This document shows positions 55,298 through 64,000 of a stretch of DNA of 64,000 bases, piece after piece. The position numbers were made by a program, and so were the translations under genes. This DNA comes from Allosalinactinospora lopnorensis (GTDB lineage: Bacteria > Actinomycetota > Actinomycetes > Streptosporangiales > Streptosporangiaceae): NCBI RefSeq assembly GCF_000981225.1, contig NZ_LAJC01000013.1:33042-97041 (forward strand), written 5' to 3'. Each line of letters begins with the position of its first letter. The stretch's first letter is position 1. The notes beneath the pieces were generated by a model. The model had not been told where the DNA came from, did not search any database, and worked only from the letters and a program-made list of their open reading frames with translations.

Positions 55298-56098
55298 TCA
55301 CCCTCGCTGCAGCGCCTCGCATGTCGCGAGCGAGTCCCGTGCTCCCGCGGCGACGGCGCGGCAGCAGTACACGGCCCATTCTCCCACCCCCTCCGGGGAG
55401 CCGGTGAGGTATCCGCGCAGCACGGGGGCGTACTGCTCGCGTAGTTCCTCGTGCCCCAGCTCCACGGGAACCAGCGCCTTCGGATCGAGTCCGCGATCGG
55501 TCAGCGTCAGCCGTTCGGCCGCACGCGCAACGATCCCGTCGCCCCAGCCGAACGGGCGCAGCGCCATCAGTTCGCCGTGCACGATCGCGCTCAGCACCAG
55601 CGCCGGGACCGAACTCCTGGACGTGAGGAGGACGTTCAGCGCGTCCAACCGCGCGGCCACCTGGGCGGGACGCGGTGCGGTCCCCAGCCCCATCGGGTCC
55701 TCGACCTGCTCGCCGTCCGCGCGGGGGCGGCCAAGAGCGGTGGAGGGCACGGCGTCGGTCGCGGCCAACATGTGCAATCGGGCCAGGGCCTGGCGGGGCG
55801 CCTTCGGCCAGGTGTCGATAAGTACTCCGAGCTCGCCCGTAATACGGAGTGCGCCCTTGATCCGGGGGTCCGTGCTCTCTCCCGCGCGTACCTGCTCCAG
55901 CGGGGCGTCCGCCCCCTCCAGAGCAGCCGAGGCGCGGGCGCCGCGCAACGCAGCTTCCAAGGAGACGTCACTGCTGCGTCGCCGCAGGACACGATGGCCG
56001 AGAAGACGATCGACGACAGCCCGCGTCTCCCGCACGGCCTCGTCGACACCGGGTAGTTCTGCGATCCGCCGCAGGGGATCGGCTGATATTGCACTCAC
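55298..56098 (-). CDS. Fic-like protein with degenerate active site
   Basis: 266 residues from GTG 56098, with TAGGGT 8 bp upstream. All-helical; ARLDALNVLLTSRSSVPALV leads into ALRPFGWGDGIVARAAERL. This fits the position of the Fic motif HPFx-x-GNGRxxR, but His is replaced by Arg and the Arg after GNG/GDG by Ile. AMP transfer is therefore unlikely. The 'oxidoreductase' label sometimes used for orthologues has no support in the sequence. Possibly a structural or regulatory protein. Confidence 0.6.
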   Translation of the reverse strand: MSAISADPLRRIAELPGVDEAVRETRAVVDRLLGHRVLRRRSSDVSLEAALRGARASAALEGADAPLEQVRAGESTDPRIKGALRITGELGVLIDTWPKAPRQALARLHMLAATDAVPSTALGRPRADGEQVEDPMGLGTAPRPAQVAARLDALNVLLTSRSSVPALVLSAIVHGELMALRPFGWGDGIVARAAERLTLTDRGLDPKALVPVELGHEELREQYAPVLRGYLTGSPEGVGEWAVYCCRAVAAGARDSLATCEALQRG

Positions 56099-56234
56099 AC
56101 CGCTAGACCCTACGCGGCGGTAACCGCTGGACTGGCCTTGCACGTCCTCTTGTGACCTCCACCACCTGGTTGATGGAGTGTCTTCGAACTAGATGTTTTG
56201 TTGAACGGAATCGCAGATAGTAAGGAGCATCACA

Positions 56235-58210
56235 GTGGCTGAGACTCCCCGGGAGCAGGGGCACGAAACACTGTCCAACCTTCTTCAGGAGTCGCGGCGG
56301 TTCCCGCCGCCCGCGGATCTTGCCGCCAACGCGAACGTGCAAGCCGACGCCTATGACGCCGCTGGCGCCGACCGGCTCGGCTTCTGGGAGGAGCAGGCGC
56401 GTCGGCTGCAATGGGACCAGCCCTGGACCGACGTCCTGGAATGGAACCCGCCGTTCGCCAAGTGGTTCACCGGCGGCAAGATCAACGCAGCCGTCAACTG
56501 CCTCGACCGGCACGTCGACGCGGGGCGCGGCGACAGGGTGGCCTTCCACTGGGAAGGGGAGCCCGGCGACACCCGAACCATTACCTATTCCCAGCTCAAG
56601 GACATGGTCTGCCAGGCGTCGAACGCCCTGCTGGAACTCGGTGTGGCCAAGGGCGACCGGGTCGCCATTTACATGCCGATGATCCCCGAGACCGTCGTCG
56701 CGATGCTGGCCTGCGCCCGTATCGGCGCCGTCCACATGGTCGTGTTCGGCGGGTTCTCGGTCGAGGCGCTCGGCACCCGGCTGGACGACAGCGAGGCCAA
56801 GCTCGTCATCACCGCCGACGGCGGCTACCGGCGCGGCAATCCCAGCAGCCTGAAGCCCGCTGTCGACGAGGCGGTCAAGGGCAGGCCCGCCGTCGAGCAC
56901 GTCCTCGTGGTGCGCCGCACCGGTCAGGACGTCGACTTCCACGAGGGGCGCGACGTCTGGTGGCACGACATCGTCGACCGCCAGAGCACGGAGCACGAGG
57001 CGCCGGCGCACGACTCCGAGCACCCGCTGTACATCATGTACACCAGCGGGACGACCGCCAAACCCAAGGGCATCCTGCACACAACGGGTGGTTACCTCAC
57101 ACAGGTGTCGTACACGCACTGGGCGGTGTTCGACCTCAAAGCCGAGGCGGACGTCTACTGGACCGCGGCCGACATCGGCTGGGTGACCGGCCACTCCTAC
57201 ATCGTCTACGGCCCGCTCTCCAACGGGGCCACCTCGGTGATGTACGAGGGAACGCCTGACACCCCGCACAAAGGGCGCTTCTGGGAGATCGTGCAGAAGT
57301 ACCGGGTCTCCATCCTCTACACGGCGCCCACGGCGATCCGCACCTTCATGAAGTGGGGCGATGACATCCCCGCTCAGTACGACATGTCCAGCCTGCGGGT
57401 GCTCGGCACGGTGGGGGAACCGATCAACCCCGAGGCGTACATGTGGTACCGGAAGAACATCGGCGGCGAGCGCACGCCGGTCGTGGACACCTGGTGGCAG
57501 ACCGAGACCGGCGCCATCATGGTCTCCCCCCTGCCGGTGTCTCCTCGGGCAAGCCGGGCGCCGCGATGCAGCCGCTTCCGGGGGTCGTCGCCGATGTGGT
57601 CGACGACGAGGCCAAATCCGTGCCCAATGGCGGAGGCGGCTTCATCGTCATCCGCGAGCCCTGGCCGGCGATGCTCCGCGGCATCTGGGGCGACCCGGAG
57701 CGCTACGAGAGGACCTACTGGTCGCGCTTCGAGGGCCTGTACTTCCCCGGCGACGGTGCCAAACGCGACGAGGACGGCGACATCTGGCTGCTCGGCCGGG
57801 TCGATGACGTCATGCTCGTCTCGGGGCACAACATCTCCACGACCGAGGTGGAGTCCGCCCTCGTCTCGCATCCCAGCGTCGCCGAGTCCGCGGTCGTGGG
57901 GGCCACCGATCCCATGACGGGGCAGGCGATCGTGGCGTTCGTGATCCTGCGCGGTGAGGTGGGCGAGGGCGGTGACGCGTTCGTCAAGGAGCTGCGTGAC
58001 CACGTGGCGGCGTCGCTCGGCCCGATCGCCAAGCCGCGCCAGATCATGGTGGTGCCGGAGCTTCCGAAGACCCGCTCCGGCAAGATCATGCGCCGGCTGC
58101 TGCGTGATGTCGCGGAGAACCGCGACCTCGGCGACGTGTCCACGCTCACCGACTCCTCGGTGATGCACGTGATCGCCGAGAAGCTGCCCGACGCCAAGAG
58201 CGAGGAGTGA
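56235..58210 (+). CDS. acsA: Acetyl-CoA synthetase (frameshifted)
   Basis: GTG 56235 has AAGGAG 7 nt upstream. AMP-forming acetate:CoA ligase. ATP/AMP-binding motif YIMYTSGTTAKPKGILHT, acetate pocket VYWTAADIGWVTGHSYIVYG, adenylate contact DTWWQTETG, hinge VDDVMLVSGHNIST and the C-terminal acetylatable Lys in TRSGKIMRRLLR. The frame breaks at about 57536; one added G gives PLPGVSSGKPGAAM and about 658 residues, normal length. Lys in TRSGK is the usual target of reversible acetylation. Confidence 0.95.
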
Positions 58211-58231
58211 CCGTAGCATCGGCCTCCTGAC

Positions 58232-58265
58232 CAGCGCTCCCGGCACCAGGCCGGGAGCGCTTTCC
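58232..58265 (+). terminator. Intrinsic terminator after acsA
   Basis: AGCGCTCCCGGC and its exact complement (12 bp, 5-nt loop, 58232-58260) followed by TTTCCC. Confidence 0.75.
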
Positions 58266-58376
58266 CGTATCGGGGCGCCGGGTGCTCGGGAACGCCCGTG
58301 TGCCGGGGGACGAGGTGAGAATGGGATATGTGCAAGGATGCGGGAGACGTTCCTCCGAGTGAAGGGAGCCGCCTCG

Positions 58377-58811
58377 ATGCCCGAGACCGAGTCGGGGGGC
58401 CGGCAAGCTGAGGAGTTCAACGCCGCCGAGCGTTCTTTGGGCGAGCTCGTCTCCGAGGCGAGCGGGAACATTTCCCGGTTGGTGCGCCTGGAGCTGGAGC
58501 TCGCGAAACTGGAGCTCGCAAGGGATGCCCGCCAGGTCGCCAAGGGCTCGGCGATGCTGATCGCCGCCGCGGTCCTGGGGCACATGGTCCTGATCCTGGG
58601 GTCTGTCACCATCGGCCTCGCTCTGTGGAGCCTGGGACTCGCCGTCTGGCTCTCCTTCCTCATCGTTACGGTGTTCTACCTGCTGATGGCCGGGCTCCTG
58701 GCGTTCATCGGAACGCGCTCCTTCAAGCGGCTCCAAGGGCTGCCTATGACCAGTTCGACCATGTCCACGACCGCGGCGGTGCTGCGCCGTGAGCACCCCG
58801 CCGAAATCTGA
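58377..58811 (+). CDS. Holin-like superfamily III protein (DUF1469)
   Basis: 144 residues; GGGAG upstream of ATG 58377. N-terminal amphipathic helix (ERSLGELVSEASGNISRLVR), then two transmembrane helices (about 63-87 and 91-117) and a basic C-terminus. Actinomycete members are membrane proteins of unknown function, not phage lysis proteins. Confidence 0.83.
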   Translation: MPETESGGRQAEEFNAAERSLGELVSEASGNISRLVRLELELAKLELARDARQVAKGSAMLIAAAVLGHMVLILGSVTIGLALWSLGLAVWLSFLIVTVFYLLMAGLLAFIGTRSFKRLQGLPMTSSTMSTTAAVLRREHPAEI

Positions 58812-58840
58812 GAACAGCGTCCACGACGGCCCGGTGACAC

Positions 58841-59751
58841 ATGCCTGAGGAATCGGCCGTCCTGATCGACGGGCCGTGGGAGCATCGGACGGTGAGCGCC
58901 GCCGGAACCCGGTTCCATGTGGTCGAGGCCGGCGACGGCCCGCTGGTGCTGCTGCTGCACGGCTTCCCGCAGTTCTGGTGGTCCTGGCGGGACCAGCTGA
59001 CGGCGCTCGCCCGGGCCGGGTACAGGGCGGTTGCGGTCGATCTGCGGGGGCACGGGGCGAGCGACAAGCCTCCGCGCGGTTACGACCTCATCACGCTGGC
59101 ATCCGACGCCGCCGGGCTGATACGCGCGCTCGGTGAGGCCAACGCCGTCGTGATCGGGCATTCGATGGGGGGACTGCTCGGCTGGACCATAGCGGCCTAC
59201 TTCCCGAAGTCGGTACGGCGCCTCTCAGTGCTGTCCATGGCGCATCCCCTGCGGTTGCGCGGCTCGATGCTGACACCCGGCCAGAACTGGGCCGGGCGCC
59301 CGTTCTTCGGGTTCCAGTTGCCCATGCTCCCCGAGCGCCGGCTCCTGGCCGACGACGCCGAGCTGATCGCACGGATGCTGCGCGCCTGGTCGCGCCCGGG
59401 CTGGCCGGATCCGACCACCGAGCGCCGCATCCGGGACGCCTTCCAGATCCCCGGTGTCGCCCACTGCTCGCTCGAAGGCTACCGCTGGCTGTTCCGGTCG
59501 CAGGTGCGCCCCGACGGCCGGCGCTACCTGCGTCGGATGCGTAAACCCATCGGTGTTCCGGTCCTGCAGGTCCACGGCGCCATGGACCTTTCCTGCTGCC
59601 ACGCACGGCTCAGGGGTCCGGGCGCTATGTCGACGCCCCCTACCGTTGGCGGATGATCGAGGGCGCCGGGCACTTCCCGCACCAGGAGCAGTCCGACCGG
59701 GTGAACGAGGTCCTGCTGGGCTGGCTCCACGACACCGAGCCCGAGATGTAG
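58841..59751 (+). CDS. Alpha/beta hydrolase, epoxide-hydrolase-like (frameshifted)
   Basis: ATG 58841, 29 bp after the DUF1469 gene. LLHGFPQFWWSWRDQL carries the oxyanion HGxP motif. VVIGHSMGGLLGWTIAA contains Ser as nucleophile in GHSMG, so it is a serine hydrolase despite epoxide-hydrolase-like overall sequence. The frame breaks at about 59596; one added C gives SCLPRTAQGSGRYVDAPYR and then MIEGAGHFPHQEQ with the catalytic His. About 303 residues. Confidence 0.83.
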
Positions 59752-59808
59752 AGGGCATACCGTGGGCGGCAACGTGTCGGTGCCGGTCCTAGGAGGGACG
59801 TACAGAGC

Positions 59809-60321
59809 ATGAGCACGATGGGGCGAACCGGCGACCGCGACCGCGATCCCGAGGGGCGCGCCGAGAACCAGCGCCCCCGGGACCGCTACGGGCGTCCGCT
59901 GCCGTACGGATCCCCGCAGGGGATCCCGCGCATCCCCGCCGACGCGGTCTTCACCGCCGAGGAAGGACTCGACGAAGCCCAGCGGCTGCTGGACGAGGGG
60001 TATGCCTTCCACGCGCACGAGGTCCTGGAGGCCGTCTGGAAGAGCGCTCCGGAGGCCGACAGGGAACTGTGGCGCGGCCTCGCCCAGCTCGCGGTCGGTC
60101 TCACGCACGCGCAGCGGGGCAACTCGGTCGGCGCGGCGCGGCTGTTGCGCCGGGGGGCCGACCGCGTGGCCGACTACGGCCCGCAGGCCCCCGATGGTGT
60201 CGATGCCCTCGGCGCGGCCCGGTACGGTAGAGCGGTCGCCGAGCGGTTGGAACGCGGGGATGAACCGGCGATCGACACCGCGGCGCTGCGACTCCGCCGC
60301 GGCGGCCAGCGGGCCGAGTGA
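59809..60321 (+). CDS. DUF309 protein
   Basis: 170 residues with a disordered N-terminal 40. DUF309 core: AQRLLDEGYAFHAHEVLEAV, WRGLAQLAVGLTHAQRGNSV and GAARLLRRGADRVADY, the H-x-x-HE and Q-L-A-G helix pair. Helical bundle of unknown function. Confidence 0.85.
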   Translation: MSTMGRTGDRDRDPEGRAENQRPRDRYGRPLPYGSPQGIPRIPADAVFTAEEGLDEAQRLLDEGYAFHAHEVLEAVWKSAPEADRELWRGLAQLAVGLTHAQRGNSVGAARLLRRGADRVADYGPQAPDGVDALGAARYGRAVAERLERGDEPAIDTAALRLRRGGQRAE

Positions 60322-60827
60322 GGCGTGCGGTAGGTCACATCAGACGCGAACCGGTGGCAGGGCCTCACCCCGGCTGCTCTCCTGGAGCCTGTCGGCTCCC
60401 TTCGGCCCCTGGGTGGTCCCCGTCCAGGTCAGTCCCTGTCTTGCGGCGAGCGCCGAATACCGTTCCGTGGCCGTCTGCAACTTTTATCCTTAATGCCCCA
60501 TTAATGGTGTTTTGAGAAGAATAAGAATTTAATCCGGAATAATAAGAAATTTCATGCTTTCGGGGTCACCGTGTGATCACATATCTCAGTGATCCCATGG
60601 AAGTTGTGGCCCTCCCCTCACTTTTCGCGACGGCGGTGCGTAGAATCCCGGAACATCGTGCCTGCTGAAACCAGTGGGACCGATGAGCCCAATAGCTAGT
60701 GGTGGCAGTCGAACGACCCTGCTACTGACCCTGCTACGCGTGCCGTCGGGCCACCTGTGTGCGCCCACTCCGGACGGCGGTACGGCCAAGCGCGGGGCCG
60801 GAACACGCTCGTCGCAAGGAGGACGGT
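60322..60827. other. 506-bp region upstream of the pyrophosphatase gene
   Basis: No gene. The stretch 60475-60560 is markedly AT-rich (for example ATTAATGGTGTTTTGAGAAG), unusual here. It also contains the inverted repeat listed at 60575-60594. The region likely carries the hppA promoter and perhaps its control. Confidence 0.45.
60575..60594. promoter_or_regulatory. Operator-like inverted repeat before hppA
   Basis: GATCAC (60575-60580) and GTGATC (60589-60594) with an 8-bp spacer; the left half is also part of the palindrome GTGATCAC. It resembles the binding site of a dimeric helix-turn-helix regulator; the regulator is unknown. Confidence 0.35.
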
Positions 60828-63244
60828 TTGTCTGGGCACAGCCTCGCCGTTGAAAGCGGCCCGGCTCTCGCCCTGGAAGGCATGAACTTCACGCTGGTCT
60901 TGGCGGTCTTGGTGGTGGCGCTGCTGGCGCTCGCCGTCGCCGGTTGGCTGGTTCGTGAAGTGCTCGCCGCAGGCCAGGGCACAGAGCGGATGCAAAACAT
61001 CGCGCTCGCGGTTCAGGAGGGTGCGGCCGCGTATCTCAAACGCCAATTCCGCACCCTGATCATTTTCGTTATCGTTATCCCGTTTCTTCTGCTGCTGCTA
61101 CCGGCGGACAGTGAAGCGGTCCGTTTCGGGCGGTCAGGATTCTTCGCGCTGGGCGCGCTCTTCTCCGCTCTGACCGGTTTCCTCGGTATGTGGCTCGCTG
61201 TGCGCGGGAATGTCCGCGTCGCCGCGGCCGCCCGCGAAGGCGGGGAGGACGGGGAGCGGACCGCAATGCGGATCGCTTTCCGCACGGGCGGCGTCGCCGG
61301 GATGTTCACCGTCGGGCTGGGACTCCTGGGTGCGGCGATCGTCGTGCTCGTGTACCAGAGCGATGCCCCGATCGTGCTCGAAGGATTCGGGTTCGGTGCG
61401 GCGCTGCTCGCCATGTTCATGCGTGTCGGCGGCGGCATCTTCACTAAAGCCGCCGACGTCGGTGCCGACCTGGTCGGCAAGGTCGAGCAGGGTATCCCGG
61501 AGGACGATCCCCGCAACGCCGCGACCATCGCCGACAACGTAGGCGACAACGTAGGCGACTGCGCCGGTATGGCCGCCGACCTGTTCGAGTCCTACGCGGT
61601 GGTGCTGGTCGCCTCGCTGATCCTCGGCCGGGTGGCGTTCGGTGTGGAAGGCCTCGTCTTCCCGCTGCTGGTGCCCATGCTCGGTGTGATCACCGCCATC
61701 ATCGGCATCTTCATCGTCGCCCCGCGGGCCGGTGACAAGACGGCGATGTCAGCGATCAACCGCGGGTTCTTCATCTCGGCGGTCATCTCCGCGGTGCTCG
61801 TCGCGGGAACCACGTTCGTCTACCTGCCGAGCAGTTTCGCCGAGCTGAACGGTGTCAGCGACGACATCGCCGCCCTGGACGGCAACCCGCAGCTCATCGC
61901 GGTCGGCGCGGTCCTCATCGGACTCGTCCTCGCCGCCGCCATCCAGTTGCTGACCGGTCACTTCACCGCGACCGACCGGCGCCCGGTCAAGGACATCGGA
62001 CAGAGCTCCGAAACGGGCGCGGCGACCGTCATCCTGTCTGGCGTCTCGGTCGGCCTGGAGTCGGCCGTCTACTCCGCCCTGCTCATCGCTGGAGCGGTGT
62101 ACGCGGCCTTCCTGATCGGTGGCGCGTCCATCACGATCAGCCTGTTCGCGGTCGCCTTGGCCGGAACCGGCCTGCTCACCACGGTCGGTGTCATCGTGGC
62201 CATGGACACCTTCGGCCCGGTCGCCGACAACGCCCAGGGCATCGCGGAGATGTCCGGTGAGGTGGAAGGCAGGGGCGCGGATGTTCTGACGAGCCTCGAC
62301 GCCGTTGGCAACACGACGAAGGCCATCACCAAGGGCATCGCGATCGCCACGGCCGTACTGGCGGCGACCGCGCTGTTCGGTGCCTTCCGCACATCGGTGG
62401 AGACAGCGCTCGGCGGAGCCGCCGACACGTTCAGCCTGTCCATCGACCAGCCGAACGTCCTCGTGGGCGTCATCATCGGTGCGTCGGTGGTCTTCATGTT
62501 CTCCGGTGTCGCCATCATGGCGGTCGGCCGTGCGGCCGGACAGGTGGTGCTCGAGGTTCGCGAGCAGTTCCGAACCCGGCCGGGGATCATGGACGGCACG
62601 GAGAAGCCGGACTATGCCAGGGTCGTGGACATCTGCACCCGCGACTCGCTGCGTGAGCTGGTGACCCCGGGTCTGCTGGCCGTCATGGGCCCCATTGCGG
62701 TGGGCTTCGCGCTCGGGTACGCGCCGCTGGGCGCATTCCTCGGCGGCGCGATCACCGCCGGTGCCTGATGGCGGTGTTCCTCGCGAACTCCGGTGGTGCC
62801 TGGGACAACGCCAAGAAGCTGGTCGAGGACGGGCATCACGGCGGCAAGGGCTCCGAGGCGCACGAAGCCACGGTCATCGGAGACACGGTGGGCGACCCGT
62901 TCAAGGACACCGCGGGTCCGGCCATCAACCCGCTGCTCAAGGTGATGAACCTGGTCGCGCTGCTCATTGCGCCGAGCGTGGTGGTCTACGCGGACAACAT
63001 CGCACTGCGTGCGGGAGTCGCCGCCGTGGCGGTCGGCGCGATCGTCGGCGCCGTCCTCTGGTCCAAGCGGAGCGCCCGCCAGGAGCCCACGCGGAGTGGG
63101 TCCGCGGGCGACGGGGAGAGCCCGGCAGTGGGCGCGCCGTCGGAGAAGGCCGACCCGGTGGCCTCCTCGCTCGATGGAGAGGAAGAGGGCGGCAGCGAAC
63201 ACAAGGAGCAGGCACGCGCCTCTGACGGCGGATCGAAGGACTGA
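60828..63244 (+). CDS. hppA: Membrane H+-translocating pyrophosphatase (frameshifted)
   Basis: Rare TTG start chosen because AAGGAGG lies 7 nt upstream; ATG 60882 is the alternative. About 16 transmembrane helices. Substrate site [20 protein letters not shown] and [20 protein letters not shown] bind Mg-PPi. [10 protein letters not shown] has Lys at the position that distinguishes K+-independent H+-PPases. The frame breaks at 62764-62765; one added C gives [20 protein letters not shown] and the remaining [20 protein letters not shown] with [12 protein letters not shown] roughly 60-residue charged C-terminal tail (Glu/Gly/Ser-rich) is unusual. Energises the membrane with PPi. Confidence 0.93.
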
Positions 63245-63275
63245 TCACCGGCCGCGGAGCGGCGCCTGATGAACG

Positions 63276-63309
63276 GCCGCCCGGATCCCCGCGAGGGGAA
63301 CCGGGCGGC
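63276..63309 (+). terminator. Terminator-like hairpin after hppA
   Basis: GCCGCCCGG-AT-CCCC with GGGG-AA-CCGGGCGGC, loop GCGA, one 2-nt internal loop, followed by TTCACT. It starts 32 bp after the stop. Confidence 0.65.
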
Positions 63310-63410
63310 TTCACTGTGTGCGCCATTCCGGGGGCCTCCTGGCGGCCGGTGAGTGCGCGGACACCATAGGCTGGGATCGCGGACACGGCGTATGGAGGGA
63401 GTGTCAGCCG

Positions 63411-63503
63411 TTGACCGGGATGAAGGGGCTCGCCATGATCGTGGGGATCATGGTCGGTTTCATGGTGCTGATCGCTGTCGTCGCAACGGTGCTGTCGCCA
63501 TGA
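63411..63503 (+). CDS. Tiny single-pass membrane protein coupled to SixA
   Basis: 30 residues; TTG 63411 has GGGAG 9 nt upstream, ATG 63420 is an alternative. The sequence is almost one hydrophobic helix (MIVGIMVGFMVLIAVVATVL) ending SP. The stop overlaps the sixA start (ATGA). Similar tiny proteins precede SixA genes in Streptomyces in my memory, but I cannot verify this. Confidence 0.5.
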   Translation: MTGMKGLAMIVGIMVGFMVLIAVVATVLSP

Positions 63504-63973
63504 TCAAGAAGCTGATCATCCTGCGCCATGCGAAGGCCGAGCAGGACTACGCCGGCGCCGACCACGAGCGGGCACTCACCGGCAAGGGGCGCAAGCAGGC
63601 GGAGGCCGTGGGCAACAGGCTGGCGGAGACGGGGATCGTTCCCGACCACGTCATCTGCTCCACGTCCCTGCGTACCCGCCAGACCCTTGAGCTTGCCATG
63701 GCCAACCTGCCGGTCGAACCGACAGTGGACTTCGAGGAATCCGCCTACGGAGCCGACCCGGACACGATCCTCGATCTGGTCCAGATGACCGATCCAGAGG
63801 TCGGCACGCTCATGGTGGTCGGGCACAATCCGGCGATGGCCCAGCTCGCGTCGCTCTTCACTGGGAACGGAAGCCTCACGTCGTTCCCCACAGCGAGCAT
63901 CGCGGTCGTCGACCTGGAGGTGGAGTGGCTCTATGCGGCCCCGGGCGCCGGCGACGGTTCCATCCTCGGTTGA
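63500..63973 (+). CDS. sixA: Phosphohistidine phosphatase SixA
   Basis: 157 residues. Histidine phosphatase (phosphoglycerate-mutase fold) with the catalytic LRHAKAE (RHG-type motif as RHA), STSLRTRQTLEL for the second Arg, and VVGHNPAMAQLA for the second His. SixA removes phosphate from phospho-His of HPt domains or PTS components. No HPt or PTS gene is near. Confidence 0.9.
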   Translation: MIKKLIILRHAKAEQDYAGADHERALTGKGRKQAEAVGNRLAETGIVPDHVICSTSLRTRQTLELAMANLPVEPTVDFEESAYGADPDTILDLVQMTDPEVGTLMVVGHNPAMAQLASLFTGNGSLTSFPTASIAVVDLEVEWLYAAPGAGDGSILG

Positions 63974-64000
63974 CGGGCTTTGAACCTGACCCCACACGGT

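Noticed and set aside
54984..56123. Plus-strand ORF across the low-GC gap and opposite the Fic-like gene
   Set aside because: Codon usage is poor in the part outside the overlap and the rest is antisense to a better-supported gene.
58377..58811. Prophage holin
   Set aside because: The DUF1469 protein matches a chromosomal actinomycete membrane family and no phage genes surround it.
8538..62765. Programmed ribosomal frameshifting as an explanation for the split genes
   Set aside because: No common slippery heptamer, no conserved downstream structure, the direction is always one missing base, and the affected genes are not known to use recoding.
1..64000. CRISPR array or obvious defence island
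   Set aside because: No regularly spaced direct repeats and no Cas, restriction-modification, CBASS or toxin-antitoxin proteins were recognised.

Overview
The window reads as a chromosomal segment of a high-GC Gram-positive actinomycete. The supporting evidence is the strong G/C bias at third codon positions, frequent GTG starts, a WhiB-family regulator (wblA), the BldG/ApgA pair, a proteasome activator (Bpa), a SARP/NB-ARC/TPR (AfsR-type) regulator, an EspI-like ATPase and an F420/PPOX-type oxidoreductase. Gene content and order resemble Streptomyces/Streptosporangiales chromosomes; a Nocardiopsaceae-like genus is my inference and is not proven by the sequence. I see no insertion sequence, integrase, phage module, rRNA operon or CRISPR array. 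Two tRNA genes are present: Ser-UGA and Pro-CGG, both on the minus strand.

Layout. 0-9 kb: end of a TenA-like gene, an SSI-domain lipoprotein, a rhodanese, a PAS/GAF histidine kinase, an anti-sigma kinase plus STAS antagonist, a GT2 glycosyltransferase, a DUF4446 protein, pheA and an ABC-F ATPase. 9.9-20.3 kb: serS, bpa, a quinone oxidoreductase, an EspI-like Pro/Gln-rich ParA ATPase, tRNA-Ser, a thioesterase, a DnaN-type sliding clamp, a PPOX oxidoreductase, a cluster of DnaA-box-like sites, a DUF2786 protein and a membrane protein. 20.5-32 kb (accessory): a NUDIX-NYN-like fusion, two tandem small acidic proteins behind a SARP-type promoter, the AfsR-like regulator, an MpaB-like oxygenase, an AraC regulator, a VOC protein, a berberine-bridge-type FAD oxidase, a methyltransferase and a formyltransferase. 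32.2-45.7 kb (conserved core): tRNA-Pro, metallophosphoesterase, YqeY, class A PBP with PASTA, wblA, two ArsA-type ATPases, DUF4177, RidA, NUDIX, MBL hydrolase, crp, nth, NudL-like hydrolase and a MarP-like membrane serine protease. 45.8-54.5 kb: apgA/bldG, then the 'helicase/secretion neighbourhood': a DEAH/DUF1998 helicase, DUF4244, TadE and Rv3654c-like pilins on the plus strand, converging with a translationally coupled cpaE-tadA-tadB-tadC operon on the minus strand. 55.3-64 kb: a degenerate Fic-like protein, acetyl-CoA synthetase, holin-like DUF1469, an alpha/beta hydrolase, DUF309, a K+-independent proton pyrophosphatase, a tiny membrane peptide and SixA.

Two things dominate the reading. 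First, at least 16 genes, several of them core genes (acs, hppA, dnaN-type clamp, bpa, tadA, helicase), are broken by one missing base. The missing base is nearly always a G or C in a short G/C run, and one insertion restores the family's normal C-terminus. That looks technical rather than biological, so I annotate these as single frameshifted CDSs. Second, the most interesting candidate system is at 21.67-25.44 kb. Three heptamers at exact 11-bp spacing, the last ending 8 bp before a -10 hexamer, drive two paralogous small acidic proteins. They are followed by an inverted repeat and a probably leaderless AfsR-like regulator. This resembles the AfsR-AfsS logic with unfamiliar small proteins. 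A recurring promoter style (TANNNT 6-8 bp before the start codon) suggests that many transcripts here are leaderless.
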